DNA of 64,000 nt, taken from Chloroflexota bacterium (lineage in GTDB: Bacteria > Chloroflexota > Dehalococcoidia > Tepidiformales > Tepidiformaceae). The first letter of the stretch is position 1. Each line of letters starts with the position of its first letter. The notes below the pieces were generated by a model that saw only the letters and a program-made list of their open reading frames with translations, was not told where the DNA came from and did not search any database. The position numbers and the translations under genes were made by a program. The stretch is from the NCBI GenBank assembly GCA_016234445.1, contig JACRBT010000002.1, forward strand, positions 426,423 through 490,422, given 5' to 3'. Below, piece by piece: positions 55,648 to 63,592 of this stretch.

Positions 55648-56403
55648 TTGGAAGGTCCGGACGAGAAGTCAGCGTGGAGCTTGCCGCCACTGGTCGGCGT
55701 GCGCGTGGCGATCATCTCGCAGGGGCTGGAGCGGGCATACGACCGCGCCCGGGGCCTTGAGGCGATCGGCTACCGCGTCGCCGCTTCAGGTGACCCGCCG
55801 CGGGCCGTTTCGTTCGTTTCAGAGATGGAGCCGGACGCGGTCGTTATCGACATCGGCCGGGAGGTGGCTTCGCCGGACGGTCTGACGGCGTCGCTTCGGG
55901 CGGTCACAAACGTGCCCTTCGTCGTGGTGGGCTGTGCCGGGACACTGGCGGAGATGCTGCGTTGCCTGGAAGCCGGGGCCGACGACTACTGCCGGCCGCG
56001 ATGCCCCACGGAAGAAGTGGACCTGCGGCTGCGGGCGGCGTTCCGGCGAGCCCAGGCCGCGGGTGCAGCGAACCACAAGGACGCGCCGCCGGTGGTGCGG
56101 GTGGGCGAAATTGAGATCGACTCGGCCGGGCACCTGGTACGGAAGTGCGGTGCGCTGGTATCGCTTTCGCCGACGGAGTTCCGGCTGCTGGCGACGCTGG
56201 CCGAACGCCCGGGAGAAGTGGTCCCCGCGAAGGCACTGATCGCGCGGGTCTGGGGTAACCAGTACGCGAACGAAACCCACTACCTGCGTCTGTACGTGCG
56301 CTACCTGCGGCAGAAGCTCGAAGACGACCCCAGCCGGCCGCGGTACATCGTCAACCGCTGGGGCGCCGGTTACGCGCTGGAGACGCCTCCGCAGGCGGCG
56401 TGA
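55648..56403 (+). CDS. OmpR-type regulator with atypical receiver domain
   Basis: A 251-aa protein with a C-terminal winged helix (about 155-245: LSPTEFRLLATLAERPGEVV, ETHYLRLYVRYLRQKLEDD, GAGYALETP) and an N-terminal receiver-like domain. In the receiver the Asp is present (DAVVIDIGRE) but the acidic pair near the N-terminus is missing (VAIISQGLER) and the conserved Lys is Arg (CRPRCPTEE), so normal phosphorylation is doubtful. TTG start with GGGAGGG 5 nt before it. No kinase gene is adjacent. Confidence 0.82.
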   Translation: MEGPDEKSAWSLPPLVGVRVAIISQGLERAYDRARGLEAIGYRVAASGDPPRAVSFVSEMEPDAVVIDIGREVASPDGLTASLRAVTNVPFVVVGCAGTLAEMLRCLEAGADDYCRPRCPTEEVDLRLRAAFRRAQAAGAANHKDAPPVVRVGEIEIDSAGHLVRKCGALVSLSPTEFRLLATLAERPGEVVPAKALIARVWGNQYANETHYLRLYVRYLRQKLEDDPSRPRYIVNRWGAGYALETPPQAA

Positions 56404-56421
56404 CGGCGGGCCGCTGTCGTC

Positions 56422-56883
56422 CTACTGGATAGGCCAGCGAGCGCTGGCTTCGTAGGAGTGAGCGATGGCGTGGTGGATCCAGATCTGGGCGATGATCTCG
56501 GAGAGCGGCATCTCATAGCCGCCGAGCGTCACCGTCTTCGCCAGATCGGCATCGGCGAGAGACTCGACGAACTTCGCCGAGGCTTCGTGCCCTTCGACGA
56601 TCTCCTTGGCGAGCTGGTCACGGGTCTTGCCGGCCTGCTTCGAGATGGACTGGGCGTTCATCTGGGCGATCTGATCGACGCCGAGGCCGGAAAGCATGCC
56701 CCCACCGAGCATGGGGACGAGGTTCGCGGCGCCACCGGCCGTGGCCGCGACGTGGGCGAAGGCGTCGGCGGTGGTCCACTGGTGGCCGAGCTGGTGGTCC
56801 CAGTCCTTGACGTAGGTAGCGGCGGCAGCGGCGCGGGCACCGGCAAAGCGGATGCCGTCGGCGAGTTCTTTCTTCGAGATCAT
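56422..56883 (-). CDS. DinB/MDMPI-fold protein
   Basis: A 153-aa four-helix protein of the DinB/maleylpyruvate-isomerase-like superfamily: KELADGIRFAGARAAAAATY, ADAFAHVAATAGGAAN, and a C-terminal IWIHHAIAHSYEASAR with His residues suited to metal binding. Function unknown; thiol-dependent enzymes occur in this fold. GGAGG lies 8 nt before the ATG. Convergent with the regulator, divergent from another DinB-fold gene. Confidence 0.7.
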   Translation of the reverse strand: MISKKELADGIRFAGARAAAAATYVKDWDHQLGHQWTTADAFAHVAATAGGAANLVPMLGGGMLSGLGVDQIAQMNAQSISKQAGKTRDQLAKEIVEGHEASAKFVESLADADLAKTVTLGGYEMPLSEIIAQIWIHHAIAHSYEASARWPIQ

Positions 56884-57012
56884 GGTCGAACCTCCCGGGT
56901 GTTGGGGCCGGATTATGGGCTGTGAAGTGGCTCGCGGCAAACGGCCGGGCGGATGGACGGCCGCGGGGGGAGAGTCCATGATCGGTCGTCACACGGGAAG
57001 AGGAGCATCAAC

Positions 57013-57537
57013 ATGACACCCCACGGGATTCTCCGGAGCAGCCTGAAGTCCATGCACGACCTGCTCGACAAGGCGGTCGAAGGGATGACCGCCGAGCATT
57101 TCAACTTCCGTCCGCAGGAGGGGGGCGTGAGCGCCTTCTTCAGCCTCTGGCACTACGTCCGGACGGAGGACAACATCATCAACTTCGTGGCGCAGCGGAA
57201 GCCTACCGTCTGGATGGAAGGCGGCTGGGACGTGCGCTTCGCGCTGCCGCGCACGAGCCAGGGCACGGGGATGACGACGGAAGAGGCGAACGCGGTCCAG
57301 ATCCACGATGTCGCGGGATGGCTGGCCTACCAGCAGGGCGTCTGGAAGGCGACAGACGACTACCTCGCGAGCATGTCGCCGGAGGAGTTCGAGGCGCGGA
57401 AGGTGACGATCAAGCCGCTGGGTGAGATGTCGCTCTGGGACGGGATCTACGGGGTGTGCCTGAGCCACGGGTACCGACACGTCGGCGAAATCGAGTACGT
57501 GCGGGGCGTGCAGGGGCTTGGGGGGCTGACGATCTGA
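57013..57537 (+). CDS. DinB-superfamily protein
   Basis: A 174-aa DinB_2-type protein: LKSMHDLLDKAVEGMTAEHF, SAFFSLWHYVRTEDNIINF with a candidate metal His, and GVCLSHGYRHVGEIEYVRG with two more His near the C-terminus. The three-His layout is typical of DinB/YfiT metal-binding hydrolase-like proteins. AGAGGAG lies 7 nt upstream of the ATG. A dispersed repeat begins at its stop codon. Confidence 0.8.
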   Translation: MTPHGILRSSLKSMHDLLDKAVEGMTAEHFNFRPQEGGVSAFFSLWHYVRTEDNIINFVAQRKPTVWMEGGWDVRFALPRTSQGTGMTTEEANAVQIHDVAGWLAYQQGVWKATDDYLASMSPEEFEARKVTIKPLGEMSLWDGIYGVCLSHGYRHVGEIEYVRGVQGLGGLTI

Positions 57538-57586
57538 CCCCTCACCCCCCGGCCCCCTGCTCCCGCTTCGCGGGCGAGGGGGAGTG
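57538..57586 (+). repeat. Dispersed hairpin repeat, copy 2
   Basis: CCCCTCACCCCCCGGCCCCC followed by a TTCG-type hairpin (CTCCCGC / GCGGGCGAG) and GGGGAG, directly after the DinB-family stop. Confidence 0.65.
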
Positions 57587-57628
57587 TGGCGCGTCGTTCG
57601 CGCGTCGCCTGACGGCGACATTGCTCTC

Positions 57629-58411
57629 TTACTGGGTTGGAGGTGGTGGGGAGAGGCGGACGTAGTGGTAGATGGTGCGGAAGCCCATGCGTTCGTAGAC
57701 GGGGAAGCCCATTTCGGAGGCCTCGAGGCAGGCGGCGGTGGCGCCGAGTTCGCGGCCAGCGGCGGCGGCGACGGAGGTCATGGCAGCGCCGAGGCCACGG
57801 CGCCGAAATGAGGGGGCGACGTAGATGTTGGTGATCCCCGCCATGCCGTCGCTGACGACGACCATCGAGCGGGCGACGGGGACGCCCCCGGCGTGCCCCA
57901 CAAAGAGCTGGATACCGGGGAGCTGGCTGACCGCGTTTGCCAGCGCCTCGTCGCCATCGCGCCGGCGGCTATGGCGGCCGGTCTCCTCGGCATCAGCGTC
58001 GGCGTAGGCGGCGGCGCCTTCGGGTCCGGTCACGCACCGGACGTCGAGGCCCGGGATGGTGAGCGGCGTGGAAGGGAGCGACTCGAGGAGCATCGCCGGT
58101 TCGCGGGACTGTTCGGCGTAACCGAGCGACTTCGCCGCTTCGAGAACAGCCAGGTCGTCGGGGTCGCGCAGCCAGAGATAGAAGGGAGTGCGCCGGCAGC
58201 GGTACCACTCCCGGGCGAATTCGACCGCCGCGACCGGGTCTTTGGCGGGAAGGAGGACCAGCGCCTGGTTCGAATCGGTGTCTTCGACGCCACTGTCGAA
58301 GAGGAGCCATGGGCCCTCGCGGGCGACCGTGGCGGTGGCGAGGGCTGCCCCAACTGCAGTGAGCCCGTGGACGGAGTTACGGTGCATGGCGTCGCGGATC
58401 TTGCGGTCCAT
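57629..58411 (-). CDS. GNAT-family N-acetyltransferase
   Basis: A 260-aa protein with a C-terminal GNAT domain (about 140-255): ITNIYVAPSFRRRGLGAAMT is motif A with the acetyl-CoA loop RRRGLG, and GFPVYERMGFRTIYHYVRL is motif B. The N-terminal 130 residues form a second, degenerate GNAT-like half. Substrate unknown. ATG start at the end of the divergent gap with the reductase gene. Confidence 0.83.
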   Translation of the reverse strand: MDRKIRDAMHRNSVHGLTAVGAALATATVAREGPWLLFDSGVEDTDSNQALVLLPAKDPVAAVEFAREWYRCRRTPFYLWLRDPDDLAVLEAAKSLGYAEQSREPAMLLESLPSTPLTIPGLDVRCVTGPEGAAAYADADAEETGRHSRRRDGDEALANAVSQLPGIQLFVGHAGGVPVARSMVVVSDGMAGITNIYVAPSFRRRGLGAAMTSVAAAAGRELGATAACLEASEMGFPVYERMGFRTIYHYVRLSPPPPTQ

Positions 58412-58484
58412 CCATCCATGGTAACGGCCGTGGCGCTGGGGACGACGATCGACGATGATCGTTCGACACCGGACGGGGGCGACC

Positions 58485-58934
58485 ATGGAACAGCCGAACC
58501 AGCAGTCCATCGACAAGATGTGGAACTACGCGGCGAAGTTCGCGGAGAAATCGGGGACACACCTTCACCCGGATCGGTTCATCACCGAAGGCGTGGTCCT
58601 GGGGCTGGCTTCGAACATCGACAAGTTCGGGCGGCCGCTCTGCCCCTGCAACTTCTACCCGTCGAAGGACGAAAACGGCAACTGGCCGGAGGGACTCTAC
58701 CTGCCGCGCGAGGAAGAAGTGAAACGGCGGGACTGGATCTGCGCCTGCGACGAGATGCAGAAGTTCAAGTACTGCCACTGCCTGCTTTTCGTGACGGAAG
58801 AGGGGCTGCCGATCACGGAGCACCTGCCGGAGGACCATGAGGGCCGCGAGATCTACGGGCTGGTGACCGACCCGACCCCGGACAAGGGGCGGGCGCTGGC
58901 AAAGGCGCTGGAGAAGCAGCAGAGCGCGGAGTAG
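58485..58934 (+). CDS. ftrB: Ferredoxin:thioredoxin reductase catalytic subunit
   Basis: A 149-aa 4Fe-4S disulfide reductase subunit. The six Cys in the family pattern are present: Cys53/Cys55 in RPLCPCNFYP, Cys86/Cys88 in WICACDEM and Cys97/Cys99 in KYCHCLLF; the usual middle CPC is CAC here. It reduces thioredoxin with electrons from ferredoxin. The variable subunit gene is not nearby, as in non-photosynthetic bacteria. ATG preceded by ACGGGGGCG. A thioesterase gene follows at 8 bp. Confidence 0.88.
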   Translation: MEQPNQQSIDKMWNYAAKFAEKSGTHLHPDRFITEGVVLGLASNIDKFGRPLCPCNFYPSKDENGNWPEGLYLPREEEVKRRDWICACDEMQKFKYCHCLLFVTEEGLPITEHLPEDHEGREIYGLVTDPTPDKGRALAKALEKQQSAE

Positions 58935-58942
58935 GGCGCCCC

Positions 58943-59350
58943 GTGGACTTTTCGCGCTACCCCGCGCTGGGTGAGATGCAGGCGGTACCGCTCTTCGGCT
59001 TGCTCGGGTTCCGGTTCACGGACGCTGACGACGGCCGGGTGGAAGTGACGCTGGATGCGACGCCCGCCTCGCACAACCTCTACGGGATCGTCCACGGTGG
59101 CGTGTGGCTCGTGGTCGCGGATTCGGCGATGGGCGGAGCCCTCTCGACGGTGGTGGGTGCGGGGGAGCGCGTGTTGACGACCCAGGCGGAGTTTCGCTGG
59201 CTCCGGGCGCTGGAGGGCGACAGGCTGACGGCGCGGGCCCGGGTGCTGCACCGGGGACGGTCGGTGAGCCACTGCGCGGTTGAGATGTTCGACGGGGCGG
59301 AGCGGCTGGTGGGGCAGGGGAGCGGGACGTACGTGGTGGTGGTGGGTTAG
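58943..59350 (+). CDS. PaaI-family hotdog thioesterase
   Basis: A 135-aa single hotdog domain. SHNLYGIVHGGVWLVVADSA holds the HGG motif with the catalytic Asp, and TTQAEFRWLRAL and SHCAVEMFDG complete the fold. It hydrolyses acyl-CoA thioesters, often aromatic. GTG start 8 bp after the reductase gene. A dispersed repeat begins at its stop. Confidence 0.87.
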   Translation: MDFSRYPALGEMQAVPLFGLLGFRFTDADDGRVEVTLDATPASHNLYGIVHGGVWLVVADSAMGGALSTVVGAGERVLTTQAEFRWLRALEGDRLTARARVLHRGRSVSHCAVEMFDGAERLVGQGSGTYVVVVG

Positions 59351-59394
59351 GCCCCTCACCCCGGCCCTCTCCCCCTTCGGGGGCGAGGGAGGAC
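59351..59394 (+). repeat. Dispersed hairpin repeat, copy 3
   Basis: GCCCCTCACCCCGGCCCTCT followed by CCCCC-TTCG-GGGGG and CGAGGGAGG, directly after the thioesterase stop. Same layout as the other two copies. Confidence 0.65.
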
Positions 59395-59434
59395 GGCGGT
59401 GGCGACGCCGGCGCTGAGGGCGGACGGAGACGCG

Positions 59435-60832
59435 CTATTGCCCGGTGAGGTGGCGGGGGTCGAGGAGGCGGTCGAGTTCGCGGGGGGTGAGGGGGGTCTG
59501 GCCCTCGGCGGCTTCGCGGATAGTGCGGCCGGTCGCGGCGGCGTCGTGGGCGATGGCCGCGGCGCGGTCGTAGCCGATGACCGAGGCGAGGGCGGTGACG
59601 AGGGCGATGCTCCGGGCGGCGAGGTCGGGGCCTGTGGCCGTGGCGGCGATCCCGGCGACGCACTTCTCGGCGAGCAGGGTGGCGGCGTTGGCGAGAAGGT
59701 CGATCGACTGGAGGAGGTTGTAGGCAGCGACGGTCTGCATCGTGTTGAGTTCGAAGAAGCCCCACTGGCCGGCCATGGCGATCGTGGCGTCGTTCCCGGC
59801 GACCTGGGCTGCGGCCTGGATGACGGCTTCGGGGACGACGGGGTTCACCTTGCCGGGCATCATCGAACTGCCCGGCTGGAGCTCCGGCAGGGTGATTTCG
59901 CCGAGTCCGGCACGGGGGCCGCTGGCCATCAGGCGGAGGTCGTTGGCAATTTTCAGGAACGACGTGGCGACGACCCGGAGCTGGCCGCTGGCCTCGACGA
60001 TCGCGTCGATCGACGACTGGCCCTGGAAGTGGTTCGTGGTCTCGCGCAGCTGCAGGCGTTCGAAGTCGTTGATGTAGGCGATGGCCCGAGCGGCGAACTG
60101 CTCGTGGGTCCCGGCCCCGGTGCCGACCGCGGTCCCGCCGAGGGCGACTTCGCGCAGCACCTCGGCGGCGGCCGTGACACGGCGGCGGGCGCGTTCGACC
60201 TGCCCGGCGTAGCCCCGGAACTCCTGCCCGAGGCGGATGGGCATGGCATCGACGAGATGGGTGCGCCCGGTTTTGACGACGCCGTCGAACTCGCCGGACT
60301 TCGCCTGGAGGGCCGATTCGAGGCGGTAGAAGGCGGGGAGAAGGCGCTTCTGGACGCCAGCGATCGCGGCGAGGTGCGTCGCGGTAGGGATGACGTCGTT
60401 GCTGGACTGGCCGAGGTTGACGTGGTCGTTGGGATGTACGGGTGCATAGACACCCTTCGGGCCGCCATCGAGGATCTCGTTGGCGCGGTTGGCGATGACC
60501 TCGTTGGCGTTCATGTTGGTGGAGGTGCCGGAACCGCTCTGGAAGACGTCAACGACGAACTCGGCATCCCAGCGCCCAGCGGCGACCTCCCCCGCGGCCA
60601 TGACGATAGCCTCGGCGAGGTTGTCCGGGAGGAGTTCGAGGTCGTTGTTGGCGCGGGCGGCGGCGCGCTTGATGACGCCGAGGGCACGAATGAAGGCGGG
60701 CTGGAGGCGAAGGCCGCTGCCGGTGAAGTTCGCGGCGGCGCGGGCAGTGGCGATGCCGTAGTAGGCCTCGGCGGGGACGGGAAAGCCGCCGAGGGCGTCG
60801 TGCTCAAGGCGGGTGGCGGGCGTGGTCTCCAT
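59435..60832 (-). CDS. fumC: Class II fumarate hydratase
   Basis: A 465-aa fumarase/aspartase-superfamily enzyme converting fumarate and malate in the TCA cycle. FQSGSGTSTNMNANEVIANR, HPNDHVNLGQSSND, KTGRTHLVDAMPIRLGQEF and the signature GSSMMPGKVNPVVPEAV are all intact. TSTNMNANEVI is the fumarase rather than aspartase form. The ATG follows a TACATT box by 6 nt; upstream in-frame sequence is not on the transcript. Confidence 0.93.
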   Translation of the reverse strand: METTPATRLEHDALGGFPVPAEAYYGIATARAAANFTGSGLRLQPAFIRALGVIKRAAARANNDLELLPDNLAEAIVMAAGEVAAGRWDAEFVVDVFQSGSGTSTNMNANEVIANRANEILDGGPKGVYAPVHPNDHVNLGQSSNDVIPTATHLAAIAGVQKRLLPAFYRLESALQAKSGEFDGVVKTGRTHLVDAMPIRLGQEFRGYAGQVERARRRVTAAAEVLREVALGGTAVGTGAGTHEQFAARAIAYINDFERLQLRETTNHFQGQSSIDAIVEASGQLRVVATSFLKIANDLRLMASGPRAGLGEITLPELQPGSSMMPGKVNPVVPEAVIQAAAQVAGNDATIAMAGQWGFFELNTMQTVAAYNLLQSIDLLANAATLLAEKCVAGIAATATGPDLAARSIALVTALASVIGYDRAAAIAHDAAATGRTIREAAEGQTPLTPRELDRLLDPRHLTGQ

Positions 60833-60838
60833 GCCGCC

Positions 60839-60844
60839 AATGTA
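60839..60844 (-). promoter_or_regulatory. -10 element of fumC, leaderless type
   Basis: TACATT on the minus strand ends 6 nt before the fumC ATG; no ribosome site. Confidence 0.5.
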
Positions 60845-60896
60845 GCAGCCGCGGCCGGTTTCGGGACGATGCCAGCGCGTCCGGGCCGACCGAACG

Positions 60897-61661
60897 TCAG
60901 GCTGGCGGGAGGCTGGCGAGGAGTTCAACGACCGCTTCGTTGAAGGCGGCGGGCTGGTCGATGTTCGCGGCGTGGCCGGCGTCCTGGATCATGACCTTGC
61001 GGGCGCCGGGGATCTTTCCCGCCATGTAGTCGGTGGCGTTGAGGAACGGTTCGTCCTTCGAGCCGACGAGGACAAGGGTGGGGACGGCGACGTGTTCGAG
61101 GGATTCGATGATGCGCGAGTCGAACTGGGCGAGCATGCCGCGGGCGGCAAGAGCCAGGCCTTTCGCCGAACGGTGGGTGCTGACGCGGACTTCGGCGCTG
61201 CCGCCGAGGGCGTCGAGGCCCTTTGTCTCGAAGGCCTTCGCGCGGGCTTCGGAAGTCGCGTTCCAGCCGTCGCGCGCCTTCGGGTTGCGGTAGCCGGGGC
61301 CGGTGTCGAAGAGCATGAGGGCGCGGACCATCTCCGGGTGGGCGACGTTGAAAGCGAGGGACATGTAGCCGCCGAGGGAGAGGCCCGCAATGACGGCTTT
61401 CTGGAGGCCGCAGGCGCGGAGGATGGCGGCCATGTCCTCGACCGTGGCCTGTTCAGAGTAGAGGGAGGGATCGTCGGGGCTGTCGCTCTGACCGTGGCCA
61501 CGCATGTCCCAGGTGATGATGCGGTAGCGGTCCTTGAGGGCGGCGACCTGCCCGCGCCACATGGTGGCGGTGGCGCTGTAGCCGTGGCTGAGGAGCACAG
61601 CGGGGCCGGAGCCCTCGTCGCTATAGGAGATCTTGACGCCGTCGCGGTCGAGGTGGGCCAT
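60897..61661 (-). CDS. Alpha/beta hydrolase
   Basis: A 254-aa alpha/beta hydrolase of the 3-oxoadipate enol-lactonase/esterase type. Oxyanion HG in LLSHGYSATATMW, DMRGHGQSD, nucleophile Ser95 in IAGLSLGGYMS, acid in LVGSKDEPF and His in IQDAGHAANID. Substrate unknown. GGAGG lies 8 nt before the ATG. Confidence 0.88.
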   Translation of the reverse strand: MAHLDRDGVKISYSDEGSGPAVLLSHGYSATATMWRGQVAALKDRYRIITWDMRGHGQSDSPDDPSLYSEQATVEDMAAILRACGLQKAVIAGLSLGGYMSLAFNVAHPEMVRALMLFDTGPGYRNPKARDGWNATSEARAKAFETKGLDALGGSAEVRVSTHRSAKGLALAARGMLAQFDSRIIESLEHVAVPTLVLVGSKDEPFLNATDYMAGKIPGARKVMIQDAGHAANIDQPAAFNEAVVELLASLPPA

Positions 61662-61708
61662 GGTGGTCCTCCGGGTGATTGGTCGTGGGCGCATTCTACG
61701 CCCGGGAC

Positions 61709-62323
61709 TCAGGCTTCGCGCTCGGGGCAGGAGGCGCAGCGGGCGCGCGCGGCCGAGGGCTCGGAGGCGTCGAGCCCGGCGTCGCGGAGGATGGCCCGGA
61801 GCCGCCAGAGGGGGAGGCCAACGACAGCGCAGTAGCAGCCCTCGATGCCGGCGACGGTGGGGACGTCGTCGTCCTGGATGGCGTAGGCGCCGGCCTTGTC
61901 GAGGGGGCGGCCGCTGGCGACGTAGGCCTCGACTGCCGCTTCGGTTAGCTCCGCCAGCGTCACCCGGGCGAGACTGTGTCCGGCCAGGCGTCTGCCCGGG
62001 GCGACGACCGCGACCCCGGTGACGACCGTGTGGGGGCGGCCGCGCAAGGCGCGGAGCATGGCGGCAGCGTCGGCGGCGTCGCGGGGTTTGCCGTAGGAGC
62101 GTTCGGCGTCGAAGACGATCGTGTCGGCGCCGACGACGAGGGCACCGGGTTCGCGGGCGGCGACGGCTTCGGCCTTGGCCAGGGCGAGGCGCTCGGCGTC
62201 GGCGATGGGATCGCCGGTGAGGTCTTCGGCCGCATCCGAGGGCACGACTTCGAACGCCGGGACAAGCGCCGCCAGGAGTTCGAGGCGCCGGGGAGAGGCA
62301 GAGGCGAGGACGACGCGGGTCAC
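61709..62323 (-). CDS. maf: Maf-family nucleotide pyrophosphatase
   Basis: A 204-aa house-cleaning pyrophosphatase hydrolysing modified or canonical NTPs. VVLASASPRRLELLAAL is the N-terminal phosphate-binding motif, VGADTIVF, KPRDAADA and GRPLDKAGAYAIQ the catalytic blocks. The last 20 residues carry an extra CASCPE Cys pair. GTG start overlapping the upstream methyltransferase stop by 4 bp (GTGA), so the two are coupled. Confidence 0.9.
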   Translation of the reverse strand: MTRVVLASASPRRLELLAALVPAFEVVPSDAAEDLTGDPIADAERLALAKAEAVAAREPGALVVGADTIVFDAERSYGKPRDAADAAAMLRALRGRPHTVVTGVAVVAPGRRLAGHSLARVTLAELTEAAVEAYVASGRPLDKAGAYAIQDDDVPTVAGIEGCYCAVVGLPLWRLRAILRDAGLDASEPSAARARCASCPEREA

Positions 62324-63531
62324 GCCGGCTCCGCGAGCGAAAGCCGGGAGACACTCTCGATGTGGCCGGTCTGGGGGAACATGTCGAGGGGAGTGACGCT
62401 GTCGAGATGGTAGCCGTGGTCGACCAGGATGCGGAGGTCGCGGGCGAGGGTCGCCGGGTTGCAGGAGACGTAGACGACGACGGAGGGGCGGAACGTGGCG
62501 ATGGCTTCGAGGACGTGGGCGTGGCAGCCCGGGCGCGGGGGGTCGAGGACGACGGCGTCCGGTGCGGATTCGAGCGAAGGCAGCAGTTCCTCGACCTTCC
62601 CAACGCGCATTTCGATGTTGGGGAAGGCTTCGATGTTCACGCGGGCGTCCTTCGCGGCGCTGTCGGACTCTTCGATGGCGACGACGCGGTCGAAGCGCTC
62701 GGCGAAGCAGACGGCGAAGGTCCCGACGCCGGCGAAGGCGTCGACGAAGAGCGAGCCCCGGGCGGGGAGGGCTTCGCCGACCAGCCGCAGCATCTGTTCG
62801 GCCTGGGCGGTGTTCACCTGGAAGAAGGCCGCAGCGCTGACCTGGAAGCGGTGCCCGCCGAGCGCTTCGACGTAGGTGCGCTGGCCTGATCCGACCGGCA
62901 GGCCGGCGATGGCGGGCTGGATGAGGAAGCTGCCGGTGGCGGCGTTGTGGCGGACCTGAACCTGGTGTAGGCCGGCCGCCTTGCCCTGGAGCGCTGGGAG
63001 GAGGTCGTTCACCCAGGGGACGGCGATGGGGCACTGTTCGACCTTGAGGAGGCCGCGGCCGTGGCGAGTGATGAAGCCGGCGTCGCCCCAGTTCTTGCCG
63101 GTGGAGAAGCGCATGTGGTTGCGGTAGGCCCAGGGGTCGCTGGCGCCGACGATGGGGCGGACGACGGAATCGTCGAGGCGGCCGATGCGGCGAAGCTGTT
63201 CGCGGACGACGGCTTCCTTGGCGGCGAGCTGGGCGGGATAGGCCATGTGCTGGAGCTGGCAGCCGCCGCACTGGCCGAAGAGTGGGCACCGCGGCTCGAC
63301 CCGGTCGGCCGAGGCTTCGATGACCCGTTCGACGGCGGCTTCGAGGTAGTCGGCGTGGGGGCGTTCGACGACGGCTTCGACAGTTTCCCCGGGGATGCCA
63401 AAGGAGACTAAGACGACGCGGCCGTCCGGGGCGTGGGCGAGCGAAGCGCCCCCGAAAACGGGTGATTCGAGGCGCAGGGTGAGGCGTTCGCCCTCGCCGG
63501 GCGTGGGAGTGCGGCGTCGGTGTCGGGGCAT
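62320..63531 (-). CDS. 23S rRNA (uracil-C5)-methyltransferase, RlmD/RumA family
   Basis: A 403-aa RNA methyltransferase. N-terminal TRAM-like domain (about 12-70), 4Fe-4S Cys motif RCPLFGQCGGCQLQH, SAM motif VDAFAGVGTFAVCFA, VVLDPPRPGCH and the catalytic Cys in VYVSCNPATLARDL. These are hallmarks of RlmC/RlmD/TrmA-type m5U enzymes; the exact uridine cannot be assigned. ATG supported by a TACCCT box 7 nt upstream. Coupled to maf. Confidence 0.9.
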   Translation of the reverse strand: MPRHRRRTPTPGEGERLTLRLESPVFGGASLAHAPDGRVVLVSFGIPGETVEAVVERPHADYLEAAVERVIEASADRVEPRCPLFGQCGGCQLQHMAYPAQLAAKEAVVREQLRRIGRLDDSVVRPIVGASDPWAYRNHMRFSTGKNWGDAGFITRHGRGLLKVEQCPIAVPWVNDLLPALQGKAAGLHQVQVRHNAATGSFLIQPAIAGLPVGSGQRTYVEALGGHRFQVSAAAFFQVNTAQAEQMLRLVGEALPARGSLFVDAFAGVGTFAVCFAERFDRVVAIEESDSAAKDARVNIEAFPNIEMRVGKVEELLPSLESAPDAVVLDPPRPGCHAHVLEAIATFRPSVVVYVSCNPATLARDLRILVDHGYHLDSVTPLDMFPQTGHIESVSRLSLAEPA

Positions 63532-63538
63532 TGTTATC

Positions 63539-63544
63539 AGGGTA
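63539..63544 (-). promoter_or_regulatory. -10 element, leaderless type
   Basis: TACCCT on the minus strand ends 7 nt before the ATG of the rRNA methyltransferase. Confidence 0.4.
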
Positions 63545-63592
63545 GAGGCGCAGGCGGTGAGGGGCGAGGAACGGCGCTGTCGGCGTCCGTAG

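Noticed and set aside
59399..60943. A 514-codon open frame antisense to fumC
   Set aside because: fumC carries the full fumarase signature; the antisense frame is a composition shadow.
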